The notes below the pieces were generated by a model, which saw only the letters and a list, made by a program, of their open reading frames with translations, searched no databases and was not told where the DNA came from. From assembly GCA_040793985.1 (NCBI GenBank), contig JBFNJI010000001.1:124001-188000 (forward strand): a DNA stretch of 64,000 nucleotides. The letters are read 5' to 3'. This stretch comes from Thiodiazotropha sp040793985. GTDB taxonomy: Bacteria; Pseudomonadota; Gammaproteobacteria; Chromatiales; Chromatiaceae. A program made the translations under genes and the position numbers. Positions 35,383 through 44,392 of the stretch are shown one piece after another (positions within the stretch are counted from its first letter, which is position 1; each line of letters begins with the position of its first letter).

Positions 35383-37008
35383 TCATTGCACCGGCACTCC
35401 ATTGCTATCATCGCTGTAGGGATTGTATGGCTGCTCACCTTGCTGCACCCACAAACGCCCGTCACTTTCATTCTTGAATATCCGCACCTGCTTATCGTGG
35501 TAGTAGTCACGCCTGCCTTTCAATAGCCAAGGCTGCAGCGCACTGACAAGATGATGCAAGGCGTTGCCCAGGTCGCTTTCTGTCCGTGCCCGCTGCGCAT
35601 CGCTAATAGCCTGATCGGCATCGTCTAGAATAGGTCCCAGTCGGGTTTGGCCGAAATTTGCCCACAGCAGGTCTCGAATTTCCCGTGCAGGCTGCAATTG
35701 CGATGGCGTGACATCGTAGCCATCAGCTAGAGCCTCATGGAGATAGAGGCCTGCATCGATCAGATGATCCACCATCGCCATCTGCGTCTTGCTCAAACTC
35801 AGATCGACCAGCTCCAGTTTTTGGCGTTGCAGTTTCTGAAAAGACTCGCGCAGTGAACTCTCTGAATCGATGAGGAACTGACCGGAGACAACGATTCGTT
35901 CATCTCGGCTCAATCCATCAACCACTTCGGTATATCCACCGCTACTCAGACCTGTACGCACCTTACGTGGCTGAAAACGACCATTGCCGAGCGCCACAAC
36001 AAGATAGAACCCATCGGCACCGAGTAACAATGCGCTATCCGGTACCGCCAAACGGCGATCCAGCCCAACCTCGAACAACACATCTGCATAGGCTCCAGGA
36101 CGGAGGAGTTGATCCTTATTATCCAGCTGCAGTCGCACAGTACCGGTACGGCTGGATTGATCCACCGTGGGATAAATGTAATCGACACGTGTCTCGATTA
36201 TCCTTCCCGGAAGGTTGGGCAGCATGATCCGAACCTTCGTTTCGTTATTAATCGCAATCAGATCCTTCTCCGCCACTGCAGCGTTGACCCAAACCGTGTT
36301 GTAATCCTGGATTACCGCCAAGGTCTCACCAGGGCGGACATAACTTCCTTCCCTGACCAACAATTCACTCAAAGTGCCGTCCGCCGAGGCATAGAATGGC
36401 ACCTTATTCACAACTTTCCGCTTTTTATGCAGACTAGATATAAATGTGCTGGAAACACCCAGGGCACCAAGCCGGATTGCAGCGGACTGGATACGGCTCG
36501 GACTCTCTCTCTCCAAGGCACTGAGATAGTCCCTTTGAGCCGCTACCAATTCAGGACTGAACAGTCGGTAGAGTAGACTACCGCGTTTCACCTTGTCGCC
36601 AACGGCGGTTACCACCAGGGTTTCGATCCAACCGGCCACCCTGCTAGAAATCTCGCTGCGTAATCGTTCATTCTCCGCCACAATGCCATAGGCACGGATA
36701 CGACGTCCGAATAGTGTGTCTTGAGCGCGTCCGTAGCGCACACCCATGTTCTGAATGGTCTCCGACGGTATTGTGATCATGGCACGATCGCGATCATCAC
36801 CTTCGGTGTTCAATGCCGACTCGGATTTCATCTCTACCAGATCCATACCGCAGATCGGGCAGCTACCGATCTCATCGGCGATATAGTGTGGATGCATAGG
36901 GCAGGTATACTTGGCACTCTCTCCCTTCTCTCCTGCACCCAGCGCAGTCTCCATGAACAAGAAAAAAAGCAGTGAAAGAGTGGCCTTGTAAAACTGAATT
37001 GATGTCAT
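35383..37008 (-). CDS. cusB: heavy-metal efflux membrane-fusion protein CusB
   Basis: Periplasmic adaptor linking CusA to CusC, 541 residues with a signal peptide (about 1-25). A heavy-metal-binding domain follows at once: YTCPMHP...SCPICGMDL (about 34-57), the TCPMHP/CPICGM zinc-ribbon-like motif found in CusB/SilB. Then barrel-sandwich/lipoyl and alpha-hairpin parts (about 110-330). A longer C-terminal tail (about 420-541) is an extension beyond E. coli CusB, also common in environmental members. The start base touches the stop of the outer-membrane gene upstream. Confidence 0.92.
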   Translation of the reverse strand: MTSIQFYKATLSLLFFLFMETALGAGEKGESAKYTCPMHPHYIADEIGSCPICGMDLVEMKSESALNTEGDDRDRAMITIPSETIQNMGVRYGRAQDTLFGRRIRAYGIVAENERLRSEISSRVAGWIETLVVTAVGDKVKRGSLLYRLFSPELVAAQRDYLSALERESPSRIQSAAIRLGALGVSSTFISSLHKKRKVVNKVPFYASADGTLSELLVREGSYVRPGETLAVIQDYNTVWVNAAVAEKDLIAINNETKVRIMLPNLPGRIIETRVDYIYPTVDQSSRTGTVRLQLDNKDQLLRPGAYADVLFEVGLDRRLAVPDSALLLGADGFYLVVALGNGRFQPRKVRTGLSSGGYTEVVDGLSRDERIVVSGQFLIDSESSLRESFQKLQRQKLELVDLSLSKTQMAMVDHLIDAGLYLHEALADGYDVTPSQLQPAREIRDLLWANFGQTRLGPILDDADQAISDAQRARTESDLGNALHHLVSALQPWLLKGRRDYYHDKQVRIFKNESDGRLWVQQGEQPYNPYSDDSNGVPVQ

Positions 37009-38309
37009 TAGCCTTCCTCCATCAACAGCGCATTGATCCTGGCTGCAGAAATGGTCCGCACCGCCCGCTGTTTTGCCTCTTCCAATTCGATCTCGACTCT
37101 TTGAATAGCAGGTCGTATGACATCCTCCAGTGTGCCGTCTCCCGCTTCGTATAGTCTCCTGTTGGCAGCTTCAAGCTCGGTCAGTCGTGAACTGCGCCTG
37201 GCCAAGGCTCGCAACAACCTATCCGATGTACGATAGTCAGCTATAGCTTCGTCGTATTGTCCCCGGGTCTCTCTAAATTGGTAATCACGTTCCGCCGTCG
37301 CACTTGTAACCGCTTCCTCCGCGGCGAGTAGTTTCGGCCGTTGATTCATATCCGCCCAAAGCGGGACCTTGACTGTGAACTTCAGGGTAAGCCAGTCCTC
37401 TCCATCGAAATTCGCTCCGGACTCCCGTTGCTGCCAAGCCAAGCCAAGGGCGTAATCGGGAGAAATCGTGGCCCTTTTCTCGTTTACTTGGGATCGTGCC
37501 ACTTCAAGTTTTCGCTGCGCCCTCTGAACCGCTATCAATGCCGTCGGCTCTCCTGTCCAAACTCGAGGTTCGATATCGGGTAGTAGATCATGCTCCGGGA
37601 CCTTTTCAAGAAGCTCTCTCAACTCCGCCTGCCAGCGCAGATCTTCACCGTCAAGAGCAACCTCCCTCTCCTCAATTCGCCCGCGCTGTACATCAAGCTC
37701 ATCGAAACGGGCATAGACCGAACCACCCCCTTCCATTTCGCCACCAAGCCAACGCTCCAGTTCGCCGATAAGATCCAGTTGAGCCGCCAACGCAGCCTTG
37801 GATTCCGAAATCCGACGCCGTTCCGCCAATGCTGTTATCAATCGTTTTTTCAAACCGGCCAGGACCTGCAGATGCTCCATCATGGCAACTTCTGAACGTG
37901 CAAGTAGCGTACGACGCAGGGCTTTCCGACCGCTTCCGTTGGGAATGGCCTGTTTGAATTCCAAGCTTCGGTTACTTGGTAGATAACGTTCGAGATTCGT
38001 CGGATCATCTACCGGCACATTATTCAGACCTATAGTTATGCTTGGATTCGGGAGGCCTAACGCACCGTCCGAACTCTTGTGCCATTCCCTGGCAATCGAC
38101 TCGCTCTGTCGAACCGCAGGGTGTTCACGTAATATCTCAATCAAAGATTCGAACTGATTGGAGTCAGCACTCGACATCCCAGGACAGGCGATGAGTAGAA
38201 ATATCAAAAACAGTTCCAACAGACGACAGCGAATGCCATAGAGCAATCCGCCTTGGCCGACGAAATGGCAGAATTTACACGACATAGCTATCGCGTTAAT
38301 ACAGGACAT
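37008..38309 (-). CDS. cusC: TolC/CusC family outer-membrane efflux protein
   Basis: 433 residues of the outer-membrane efflux family, providing the exit duct of the pump. The first 50 residues contain a hydrophobic signal region LLELFLIFLLIACPGMSSAD (about 30-49) preceded by an unusually long Cys-containing start, so the real start may lie up to 25 codons downstream; I could not settle it. The rest is coiled-coil-rich (for example ELERWLGGEMEGGGS and the long heptad runs at 240-310 and 370-430). Belongs to the cusCBA-cusF operon. Confidence 0.88.
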   Translation of the reverse strand: MSCINAIAMSCKFCHFVGQGGLLYGIRCRLLELFLIFLLIACPGMSSADSNQFESLIEILREHPAVRQSESIAREWHKSSDGALGLPNPSITIGLNNVPVDDPTNLERYLPSNRSLEFKQAIPNGSGRKALRRTLLARSEVAMMEHLQVLAGLKKRLITALAERRRISESKAALAAQLDLIGELERWLGGEMEGGGSVYARFDELDVQRGRIEEREVALDGEDLRWQAELRELLEKVPEHDLLPDIEPRVWTGEPTALIAVQRAQRKLEVARSQVNEKRATISPDYALGLAWQQRESGANFDGEDWLTLKFTVKVPLWADMNQRPKLLAAEEAVTSATAERDYQFRETRGQYDEAIADYRTSDRLLRALARRSSRLTELEAANRRLYEAGDGTLEDVIRPAIQRVEIELEEAKQRAVRTISAARINALLMEEG

Positions 38310-38384
38310 AAAGAATCCCCCCGGAGAATCCGTTTACAAAGGATCACACCTGCGAACAGAGATCAGCTGGGAACAGGAGCAGAG

Positions 38385-38735
38385 CTAGGAGAGGATTTGA
38401 AACTTCGGCGGGGGCGGTTCTACAGGCTGCACAGGTCGTGGAGCCGTCGCAACCAATGGGGCAGGCATTGTCATTTTCAATGAAATTGTGAGACAAATCC
38501 GAGAACTTGCAAATTGCACTACATAGCCACAGAAGACACAACCCTTCTCCCCACTGGCGGAAGTTGACACGCCGCTTTCATGGCAAGAGTGATGTTCGAC
38601 TGAAACCTCACTATGCGAAGAAGTTGACAGGTCACCGTTCATGACAGGAAACACAGGCCAAGCCACCGACATCGTTGCATGCAATAGCAACAATGCCAAA
38701 ATGGAGACAGACAGCGGATGTCGGTTAGTCTTCAT
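38385..38735 (-). CDS. small Cys/His-rich exported protein heading the copper operon
   Basis: 116 residues: signal peptide (hydrophobic 9-24, likely cut near AWP), then VEHHSCHESG (46-55) and GCVFCGYV (65-72), and a Pro-rich C-terminus (PVQPVEPPPPKF). The histidines and three cysteines would suit metal binding. It is the first gene of the copper efflux operon, 75 bases before cusC. Similar small unnamed proteins occur ahead of Cus/Czc systems, but I do not recognise a family with known function. A palindrome ATTATTAATAAT lies just upstream (38738-38749). Confidence 0.72.
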   Translation of the reverse strand: MKTNRHPLSVSILALLLLHATMSVAWPVFPVMNGDLSTSSHSEVSVEHHSCHESGVSTSASGEKGCVFCGYVVQFASSRICLTISLKMTMPAPLVATAPRPVQPVEPPPPKFQILS

Positions 38736-39032
38736 AGATTATTAATAATGTACACAAAACAGCCTAGCGTCAACTTGGAATCCCGGATCCATATCCGCTT
38801 GGACAGCATGACCTACATAACATTATAACCTAGGAAAAAACTTTCATTTTTACAATGTCGTTTAATGAAAATCTTCAGGGTAATACGAGATAGCTGTTTC
38901 CCGTCGCAGTCGTGCAAGTTGACATCGATTCCTCTATTCACTTAACTTCAATCCAGACATCCGGTAATAGATTTAACCAAATCATTAAAAACAGTTAGTA
39001 TGGAGTGATTCCTACAGATTGTGGTTTGCTGA

Positions 39033-40037
39033 ATGATAGATCGTAGGCTCTGCATCGCACCGATGCTTGACTGGACAGACCGCTACTGTCGCTATTTCCT
39101 GCGCCTGATCTCAAAACAGGTCGTGCTCTATACGGAGATGGTCACCACAGGCGCCCTGTTACACGGCGAGCGGGGCCGTTTTCTCGATTTCGATCCCAGC
39201 GAGCACCCGCTGGCGCTGCAGCTCGGTGGCAGCGATCCGGTGGACCTTGCGGAATGCGCGAAACTGGGCAGCCAATGGGGCTATGACGAAATCAATCTCA
39301 ACGTCGGCTGCCCGTCTGACAGGGTGCAATCTGGGCGCTTCGGCGCCTGTCTGATGATCACCCCCGAGCTGGTTGCCGAGTGCATCAAAGCGATGCGGGA
39401 CAGGGTCACCATCGATGTTACAGTCAAGCACCGCATCGGTGTCGACGACCATGACAGTTATCAAGCGCTATGCGACTTTGTCGGTATCGTGTCCGACGCC
39501 GGCTGCACCACCTTCATCGTGCATGCGCGCAAGGCCTGGCTCCAGGGATTGAGCCCAAAACAGAATCGTGAAATCCCTCCTCTATCCTACCCCACGGTGC
39601 ATCGTCTGAAACGGGACTTTCCCCATCTTGAAGTGATCATCAACGGCGGTATCAGCGGTCTTGATCAGGTAAGCAGTCATCTCGAATTTGTCGACGGAGC
39701 GATGATCGGCCGCGAAGCCTACCACAATCCCTGGATATTGGCGGATGCCGATCGATTGATATTCGGGCAGCCTGAGTCCCCGCTCACCCGGTATCAGGTT
39801 GTGGATGCATTAATCCCGTACGTCGAACATGAACTAGCCAAGGGAACACCGATCAATCGCATGACCCGGCATATACTCGGCCTGTTTCAGGGCCAGCCCG
39901 GCGCCAGAAAGTGGCGTCGTGTACTGAGCGAAGGATCACATCTGGCTGGTGCCGACAGTCGCCTGTTAAGCCACGCGGCGGAACAGGTCATCGAAGCCGC
40001 AAACCGGTGTAGTCAGCCACAGGCCTCAACTAACTGA
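39033..40037 (+). CDS. dusA: tRNA-dihydrouridine synthase A
   Basis: FMN enzyme reducing uridines 20/20a of tRNA D-loops. 334 residues. Family motifs: APMLDWTDRYCRYFLR (9-24), LNVGCPSDRVQSGRFGACLM (about 89-108) with the catalytic Cys in GCPS or GACL according to family knowledge, VKHRIGVDD (about 131-139) and NGGI (about 207-210). DusA type is favoured by LYTEMVTTGAL. Single gene, on plus, with a 300-base upstream gap shared with the copper operon promoter. Confidence 0.95.
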   Translation: MIDRRLCIAPMLDWTDRYCRYFLRLISKQVVLYTEMVTTGALLHGERGRFLDFDPSEHPLALQLGGSDPVDLAECAKLGSQWGYDEINLNVGCPSDRVQSGRFGACLMITPELVAECIKAMRDRVTIDVTVKHRIGVDDHDSYQALCDFVGIVSDAGCTTFIVHARKAWLQGLSPKQNREIPPLSYPTVHRLKRDFPHLEVIINGGISGLDQVSSHLEFVDGAMIGREAYHNPWILADADRLIFGQPESPLTRYQVVDALIPYVEHELAKGTPINRMTRHILGLFQGQPGARKWRRVLSEGSHLAGADSRLLSHAAEQVIEAANRCSQPQASTN

Positions 40038-40104
40038 TCCAATGGGCGAACGGCATCGCTCATCCATGCTTGGCGAGGATGCCATTCCCCGGTTATGACC
40101 AAGA

Positions 40105-40677
40105 CTACTGCCTAATTCCCTCAACAGAGAGTTCCAGCTGGACCTTTTTTGAAGCGGGCCCCAAATCGAAGGGGATACCGAAGTCGGCAAGAGCAATCTC
40201 GGTGGTGCCGAAGAAACCCCGGCGATAGCCGCCCCAGGGATCGTTGCCGTGGCCAATATGCTCAACCGCGATCACCACCGGCTTGGTGACACCGCGCAGG
40301 GTGAGATCGCCTTTGAGTTCGGCCTTGCCGTCACCCTTCTCGGAAAAGGATGTCGAGACGAACGATGCCTTGGGGTATTTGTCCACATAGAGGAAATCCT
40401 CTCCGCGCAGATGCTTGTCTCGCTCCCCATGATTGCTGTCGACGCTGGCCGGCTCGATATCAACCGATATCTTCGAAGCCTGGGGATTCTTTTCGTCATA
40501 ACTGAAACTGCCGCTGAACTCGTTGAAACGGCCCAGAAGCCAACTGTACCCAAGATGCTTGATACGGAATTGAATGAATGCATGGGCCCCCTTGGTGTCG
40601 ATTACATAATCTTCCGCTTTCAGGGGTGTGGCGAAAACAAAGCTGGCTGCTATCAGGGGTATTAAAAGGTTATTCAT
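40105..40677 (-). CDS. YceI family periplasmic lipid/isoprenoid-binding protein
   Basis: Start set at 40677 (MNNLLIPLIAASFVFATPLKA) behind GGAG; an upstream in-frame ATG at 40689 is less likely. 190 residues with a Sec signal (cut after LKA, about 21). Mature YceI barrel features: KGAHAFIQFRIKHLGYSWLLGRFNEFSG, then the ASVDSNHGERDKHLRGEDFL region (about 80-100) characteristic of YceI. Structural members bind long isoprenoids such as ubiquinone-8. It is the last gene of the pirin/b561/wrbA group, 134 bases after wrbA, so it may be co-transcribed or separate. Confidence 0.9.
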   Translation of the reverse strand: MNNLLIPLIAASFVFATPLKAEDYVIDTKGAHAFIQFRIKHLGYSWLLGRFNEFSGSFSYDEKNPQASKISVDIEPASVDSNHGERDKHLRGEDFLYVDKYPKASFVSTSFSEKGDGKAELKGDLTLRGVTKPVVIAVEHIGHGNDPWGGYRRGFFGTTEIALADFGIPFDLGPASKKVQLELSVEGIRQ

Positions 40678-40811
40678 CGTTATCTCCATCTGTTTATCAA
40701 TTCAAGCTATTCGTTAAGGAGCGGCTGGTGGTTGTCTTTCGTAGCAGCAGGGGTACCGCGGTAGTCCCATCAGCCACTCGTTCAACCGCAGGTTGGTAGT
40801 AATTCCATTGC

Positions 40812-41411
40812 TCAACCAGCTTCTCTACCCCGTACCAGTTGCTGCGTGATGCTTGCAACCCTGGCACCATAGGCTTCAGCGGTGGCAATATCCCCGGTTG
40901 AAGGTGCGTCACCGGGATCGACCTGAAAGCTGGCCGCCATCGGACCTGCATAGGAACCAATCCGGTTCGTCACCTCAGGCCCCGGACCCTGAATGCGATT
41001 CATCGAATCCGGATTGCTGGCCGCCGGGTGCATACCCAGGCTGACATAGATCATGCCCTGCTGCATGGCATTGATCATCAGCCCCACCAAGGTATTGAGC
41101 TTGTCTCCCGAGTAGGAGCTGGAGTTGGTAAATGCTCCCGCCACCTTATCCTTCCAGGCCTGGGTGAACCACTTGGCCGCCGCGGTCTCAAGGAACTTCT
41201 TCATCTCCGCCGACATGCTTCCCATATAGGTGGGGGTGCCGAAGATGATCCCGTCCGTATCGTCGAGGCTGTCCAGGTCGGCCCCTGCCTCGGCAGTGGT
41301 GAGCAGCAGTGCTTCCACACCCTCGACTGAAGCCGCGCCTTTGTGCACGGCCTCCGCCTGCAGCTTGGTGTGGCCGAATCCGCTGTGATAGACGATTGCA
41401 ATTTTTGTCAT
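40812..41411 (-). CDS. wrbA: NAD(P)H:quinone oxidoreductase, WrbA family
   Basis: FMN flavodoxin-like quinone reductase. The start at 41411 overlaps the cytochrome b561 stop (ATGA) behind GGAGGAGAG; longer starts upstream read through b561. 199 residues. KIAIVYHSGFGHTKLQAEAV (3-22) is the FMN phosphate loop; GTPTYMGSMSAEMKKFLE (about 58-75) and GMHPAASN (about 127-134) fit WrbA. Probably keeps quinones fully reduced by two-electron transfer, limiting semiquinone radicals; consistent with the cytochrome b561 and YceI neighbours. Confidence 0.92.
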   Translation of the reverse strand: MTKIAIVYHSGFGHTKLQAEAVHKGAASVEGVEALLLTTAEAGADLDSLDDTDGIIFGTPTYMGSMSAEMKKFLETAAAKWFTQAWKDKVAGAFTNSSSYSGDKLNTLVGLMINAMQQGMIYVSLGMHPAASNPDSMNRIQGPGPEVTNRIGSYAGPMAASFQVDPGDAPSTGDIATAEAYGARVASITQQLVRGREAG

Positions 41412-41980
41412 CCGATTCTCTCCTCCGAGTGGTGTCGGAACCCCAGCATGCGCTTGAGGGTCCAATCCTGGTCGATAAGGTGATGTTTCAGGGCTGCGAG
41501 GGTATGCAGAAGACTGAGCAGAACGATGCTCCAGGCCAGGTATAGATGGACCTTGCCTGCGATATCCTCCTGCCCATCGATACCGCTCAGGGTCGCCGGG
41601 ATGGTGAACCAGTCAAAGACCTCAAGGGGCCGCCCATCCGCGGTGGTGATCAGGTAGCCACTGATCATGACGATCAAAATCAGCAGATAGAGCAGCCAGT
41701 GCATCAGTGTGGCAGCCAAGCGTTCATAGGGTTGATGGCTTGGAAGATGATCCGGACGCGGCGAAACGAAGCGCCAAGCGAGACGCAGCAACAGAACCAG
41801 AAAGAGGATCACCCCTATGCCCTTGTGCCACCAGGGTCCGAGTTGGTACCAGGGATCGTAGTAACCCAACTCACGCATCCACAAACCGAGGCCGAAGAGA
41901 GCATAGATCGCCAGGGCCACCAGCCAGTGGAGCAGGATAGCGACCAGACCGTAGTTCTCCCTGTCATTGGCCAGACGCAT
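41408..41980 (-). CDS. cytochrome b561 (CybB type)
   Basis: 190-residue inner-membrane di-haem b protein with four spans (about 12-32, 47-68, 90-110 and 142-162). The histidine-bearing segments ILLHWLVALAIYALFG, LATLMHWLLYLLILI and HTLAALKHHLID follow the CybB/YodB pattern. Probably a quinol-linked superoxide-oxidase-type electron carrier (family knowledge), moving electrons between periplasm and quinone pool. Translation is coupled to the pirin gene upstream (one-base overlap) and wrbA downstream. Confidence 0.92.
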   Translation of the reverse strand: MRLANDRENYGLVAILLHWLVALAIYALFGLGLWMRELGYYDPWYQLGPWWHKGIGVILFLVLLLRLAWRFVSPRPDHLPSHQPYERLAATLMHWLLYLLILIVMISGYLITTADGRPLEVFDWFTIPATLSGIDGQEDIAGKVHLYLAWSIVLLSLLHTLAALKHHLIDQDWTLKRMLGFRHHSEERIG

Positions 41981-42822
41981 CAGAATCGTCCCTCCTGATA
42001 GTCATTGAAGGCCTGCTGTAACTCAGACTCACTGTTCATGACGAAGGGTCCGCGTCTGGCTATGGGCTCATTATGCGGCTGCCCTGCCACCAACAACAGA
42101 CGACTCGATTGCTGTGCCAGGATCTCTAAGCTGTCTCCCTGATCCAGCACTGCCAGATTGCGACCTTTCACCTCGGTTCCTTGTACCGACAACGCCCCCT
42201 CGATGAGGTAGACAAAGCCATTATAGGTCTCCGGCAGGGGTTCGATAAAACGACTTCCTGAAGGCATCGAAATGTCGAAAAAGAGTGCCGGCGTCACCAG
42301 CTCCCTCACCGGTCCGGCGGTCTGTCGCGAGGTCTCTCCTGCCACCACGCGCACCTCTATGCCATCGTTGCGCCGCTCCAGTGGAATCATTTCCCGGTCG
42401 AACTCCTGGTAGCGCGGGGCAATCATCTTCTGACCTGCTGGCAGATTGACCCAGAGCTGGAAACCCGACAGCAGACCGTCCTGCTGCTGCGGCATCTCGG
42501 AGTGGATCACTCCCCTCCCCGCAGTCATCCACTGCACGCCCCCCGTCTCAAGAATACCTGTATGGCCGGCATTGTCTCGATGCTCGACCTGACCCGCCAG
42601 GAGATAGGTGACAGTCTCGAATCCACGGTGTGGATGGGGCGGAAAGCCGCCGATGTAATCATCGGGATTGTCGGATACAAAATGGTCCAGGAGCAAAAAG
42701 GGATCCAACTGTGGAAGCTGCGGTCCCCCGATCACCCGGATCAGGCGCACGCCGGCCCCGTCGGCTGTATCCTGGCCGGCGACGATTCTATTGATACCTC
42801 TACTCTGAACAAGCTGCTCCAT
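41980..42822 (-). CDS. pirin family cupin protein
   Basis: Start set at 42822 (MEQLVQSRGINRI) behind GAGGAGG; a start at 42846 is possible but lacks such a site. 280 residues forming two cupin domains. The metal site motif GFPPHPHRGFETVTYLLAGQVEHRDNAG (about 53-80) is intact with the His-x-His pair. The C-terminal pirin domain is conserved. Family members are iron-dependent proteins, some with quercetinase-like activity; others regulate. First gene of the operon, divergent from a LysR gene. Confidence 0.9.
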   Translation of the reverse strand: MEQLVQSRGINRIVAGQDTADGAGVRLIRVIGGPQLPQLDPFLLLDHFVSDNPDDYIGGFPPHPHRGFETVTYLLAGQVEHRDNAGHTGILETGGVQWMTAGRGVIHSEMPQQQDGLLSGFQLWVNLPAGQKMIAPRYQEFDREMIPLERRNDGIEVRVVAGETSRQTAGPVRELVTPALFFDISMPSGSRFIEPLPETYNGFVYLIEGALSVQGTEVKGRNLAVLDQGDSLEILAQQSSRLLLVAGQPHNEPIARRGPFVMNSESELQQAFNDYQEGRF

Positions 42823-42936
42823 CACAGCCTCCTCGCATAATTGCATAGTAATTTAATCAGTTATTAGCCATTTTAGGTTGTCAATTTAGAAGATAAAGAC
42901 CACAATTTAGGAAACACTATTGCAAAATATGGAACA

Positions 42937-43884
42937 ATGGATAGACTGGATTGCCTAGAGAGTTTTGTTGCCGTGGTTGAATCCGGCCAGTTCAGTGCGG
43001 CCGCCGAACGCCTGGGAATTGGTAAATCGGTCATCAGCCGACGGGTTTCTGAGCTTGAAGAGTACCTGGGTGCCCTGTTGATTCAGCGCACCACTCGCCG
43101 CCTCTCACTTACCGATGCCGGTCGCACCTTCTACCCGAGGGCGATTCAACTACTTGAGGACCTGGCTGAGGCGGAGCAGTCCGTCTCCACTGCCCAGCAG
43201 GCCCTGAGCGGCCACATCCGTCTTGCCGCCCCCCTCTCTTTCGGTCTGATGCACCTGGCCCCTGCACTGAACAGCTTCATGAGCCAACACCCGGGGGTGA
43301 TACTGGATATGGATTTCAACGACAGCCAGGTCGACCTGATCCAGGAGGGTGTGGATCTTGCCCTGCGCATCGGTCAGCTCGAAGACTCCAGCATGGTCGC
43401 CATGCCCTTGGCGCCTATCCGCACGGTGGTCTGCGCCAGTCCGGGATATCTCGCCCGCTACGGCACACCCGGGACACCACAAGCACTTTCGGATCATCAC
43501 TGCCTCTGCTATTCGAATCTGCCGGAACCGCAAAAGTGGCAGTTCATCGATAGCGAAGGCGGGACGCATAGCGTGCGGGTGGAGGGTCGCATGCTCGCCA
43601 ACAACGGCCAGATCATTCTCGAGGCCGCCGCTTCGGGACACGGAATATGCATCTCCCCCACCTTTATCGCCTACAGAACCATTCTCGAGGGTCGTTTGGT
43701 GCCGATCCTCACCAGTTACCAGATCCCCGAGGTAACCGCCTACGCCATCTACCCGAACCGTCGCTTCATACCGCAGCGCGTCAGGGTGTTAACCGAGTAC
43801 TTTCGGGAGCTGTTTGGCGAATGGCCCTATTGGGATGCGGCGCTTAAACAAAACGCTATGCCGAAAAATAACCGCCTTCCATAG
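42937..43884 (+). CDS. LysR family regulator of the pirin operon
   Basis: 315 residues. Winged HTH MDRLDCLESFVAVVESGQFSAAAERLGIGKSVISRRVSELE (1-41) and an effector domain (about 90-295), resembling the AaeR/DmlR-type group. Divergent from pirin across about 114 bases, which contain TTTAGGTTGTCAATTTAG-type AT-rich symmetry where a LysR box would be expected. Most likely controls the pirin/b561/wrbA/yceI genes and itself; inferred from layout. Confidence 0.9.
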   Translation: MDRLDCLESFVAVVESGQFSAAAERLGIGKSVISRRVSELEEYLGALLIQRTTRRLSLTDAGRTFYPRAIQLLEDLAEAEQSVSTAQQALSGHIRLAAPLSFGLMHLAPALNSFMSQHPGVILDMDFNDSQVDLIQEGVDLALRIGQLEDSSMVAMPLAPIRTVVCASPGYLARYGTPGTPQALSDHHCLCYSNLPEPQKWQFIDSEGGTHSVRVEGRMLANNGQIILEAAASGHGICISPTFIAYRTILEGRLVPILTSYQIPEVTAYAIYPNRRFIPQRVRVLTEYFRELFGEWPYWDAALKQNAMPKNNRLP

Positions 43885-43996
43885 CATCTAGCCGGCCTGC
43901 ATCACCCATAGCGATCGCACGCATAGCTTTCGGCAGCACCCTTATTTCCCGGCTCCTGAAACCCGCATATCCGTGAGAGTCGATCAATCGACTCAA

Positions 43997-44323
43997 TTAA
44001 ACCGGATCTATTTCCGAGAGCGCGGAAATCACGGTGTCGATATGCAGATTCTGGCGCTTATCCACCTTACTCTGTAACGCATTTGTCAGCCTCAGCCTGT
44101 AAGCCTGACAAAGTTCCATCACTTCCTGCCTTGAAAAACTCTGTTTGAGTTGTTTGACAGACTCATCACCATCTACGCTATAAACAGGTATCACCTCAGC
44201 CGCGCGCCGAATCATCACACTTTCACCCGAACCTTCCTCAGCGGCGGTCAAGGGTCCTGTCTTGGTATAGCGCTTGCCATCATAATCGAACTGCTGACCT
44301 ATCTTGAGACGAGGAAAACGCAT
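43997..44323 (-). CDS. conserved-looking small protein of unknown function
   Basis: 108 residues, no signal or membrane segment. It begins MRFPRLKIGQQFDYDGKRYTKTGPLTA: a short beta-rich opening with GKRYTKTGPLTA like phage-lambda-type or PilZ-unrelated small folds, then a helical charged second half (about 55-105). Composition and lack of Cys/Trp excess look like a real protein. I do not recognise the family. It precedes the kinase fusion gene on the same strand by about 70 bases at its 3' side, and is downstream of it in transcription order. Confidence 0.6.
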   Translation of the reverse strand: MRFPRLKIGQQFDYDGKRYTKTGPLTAAEEGSGESVMIRRAAEVIPVYSVDGDESVKQLKQSFSRQEVMELCQAYRLRLTNALQSKVDKRQNLHIDTVISALSEIDPV

Positions 44324-44392
44324 AATCGGACCCGTAAAAACTCAATGTAATAAAATAACGGAACCAGCACGCTCAATTCACAGAGAGACCAG

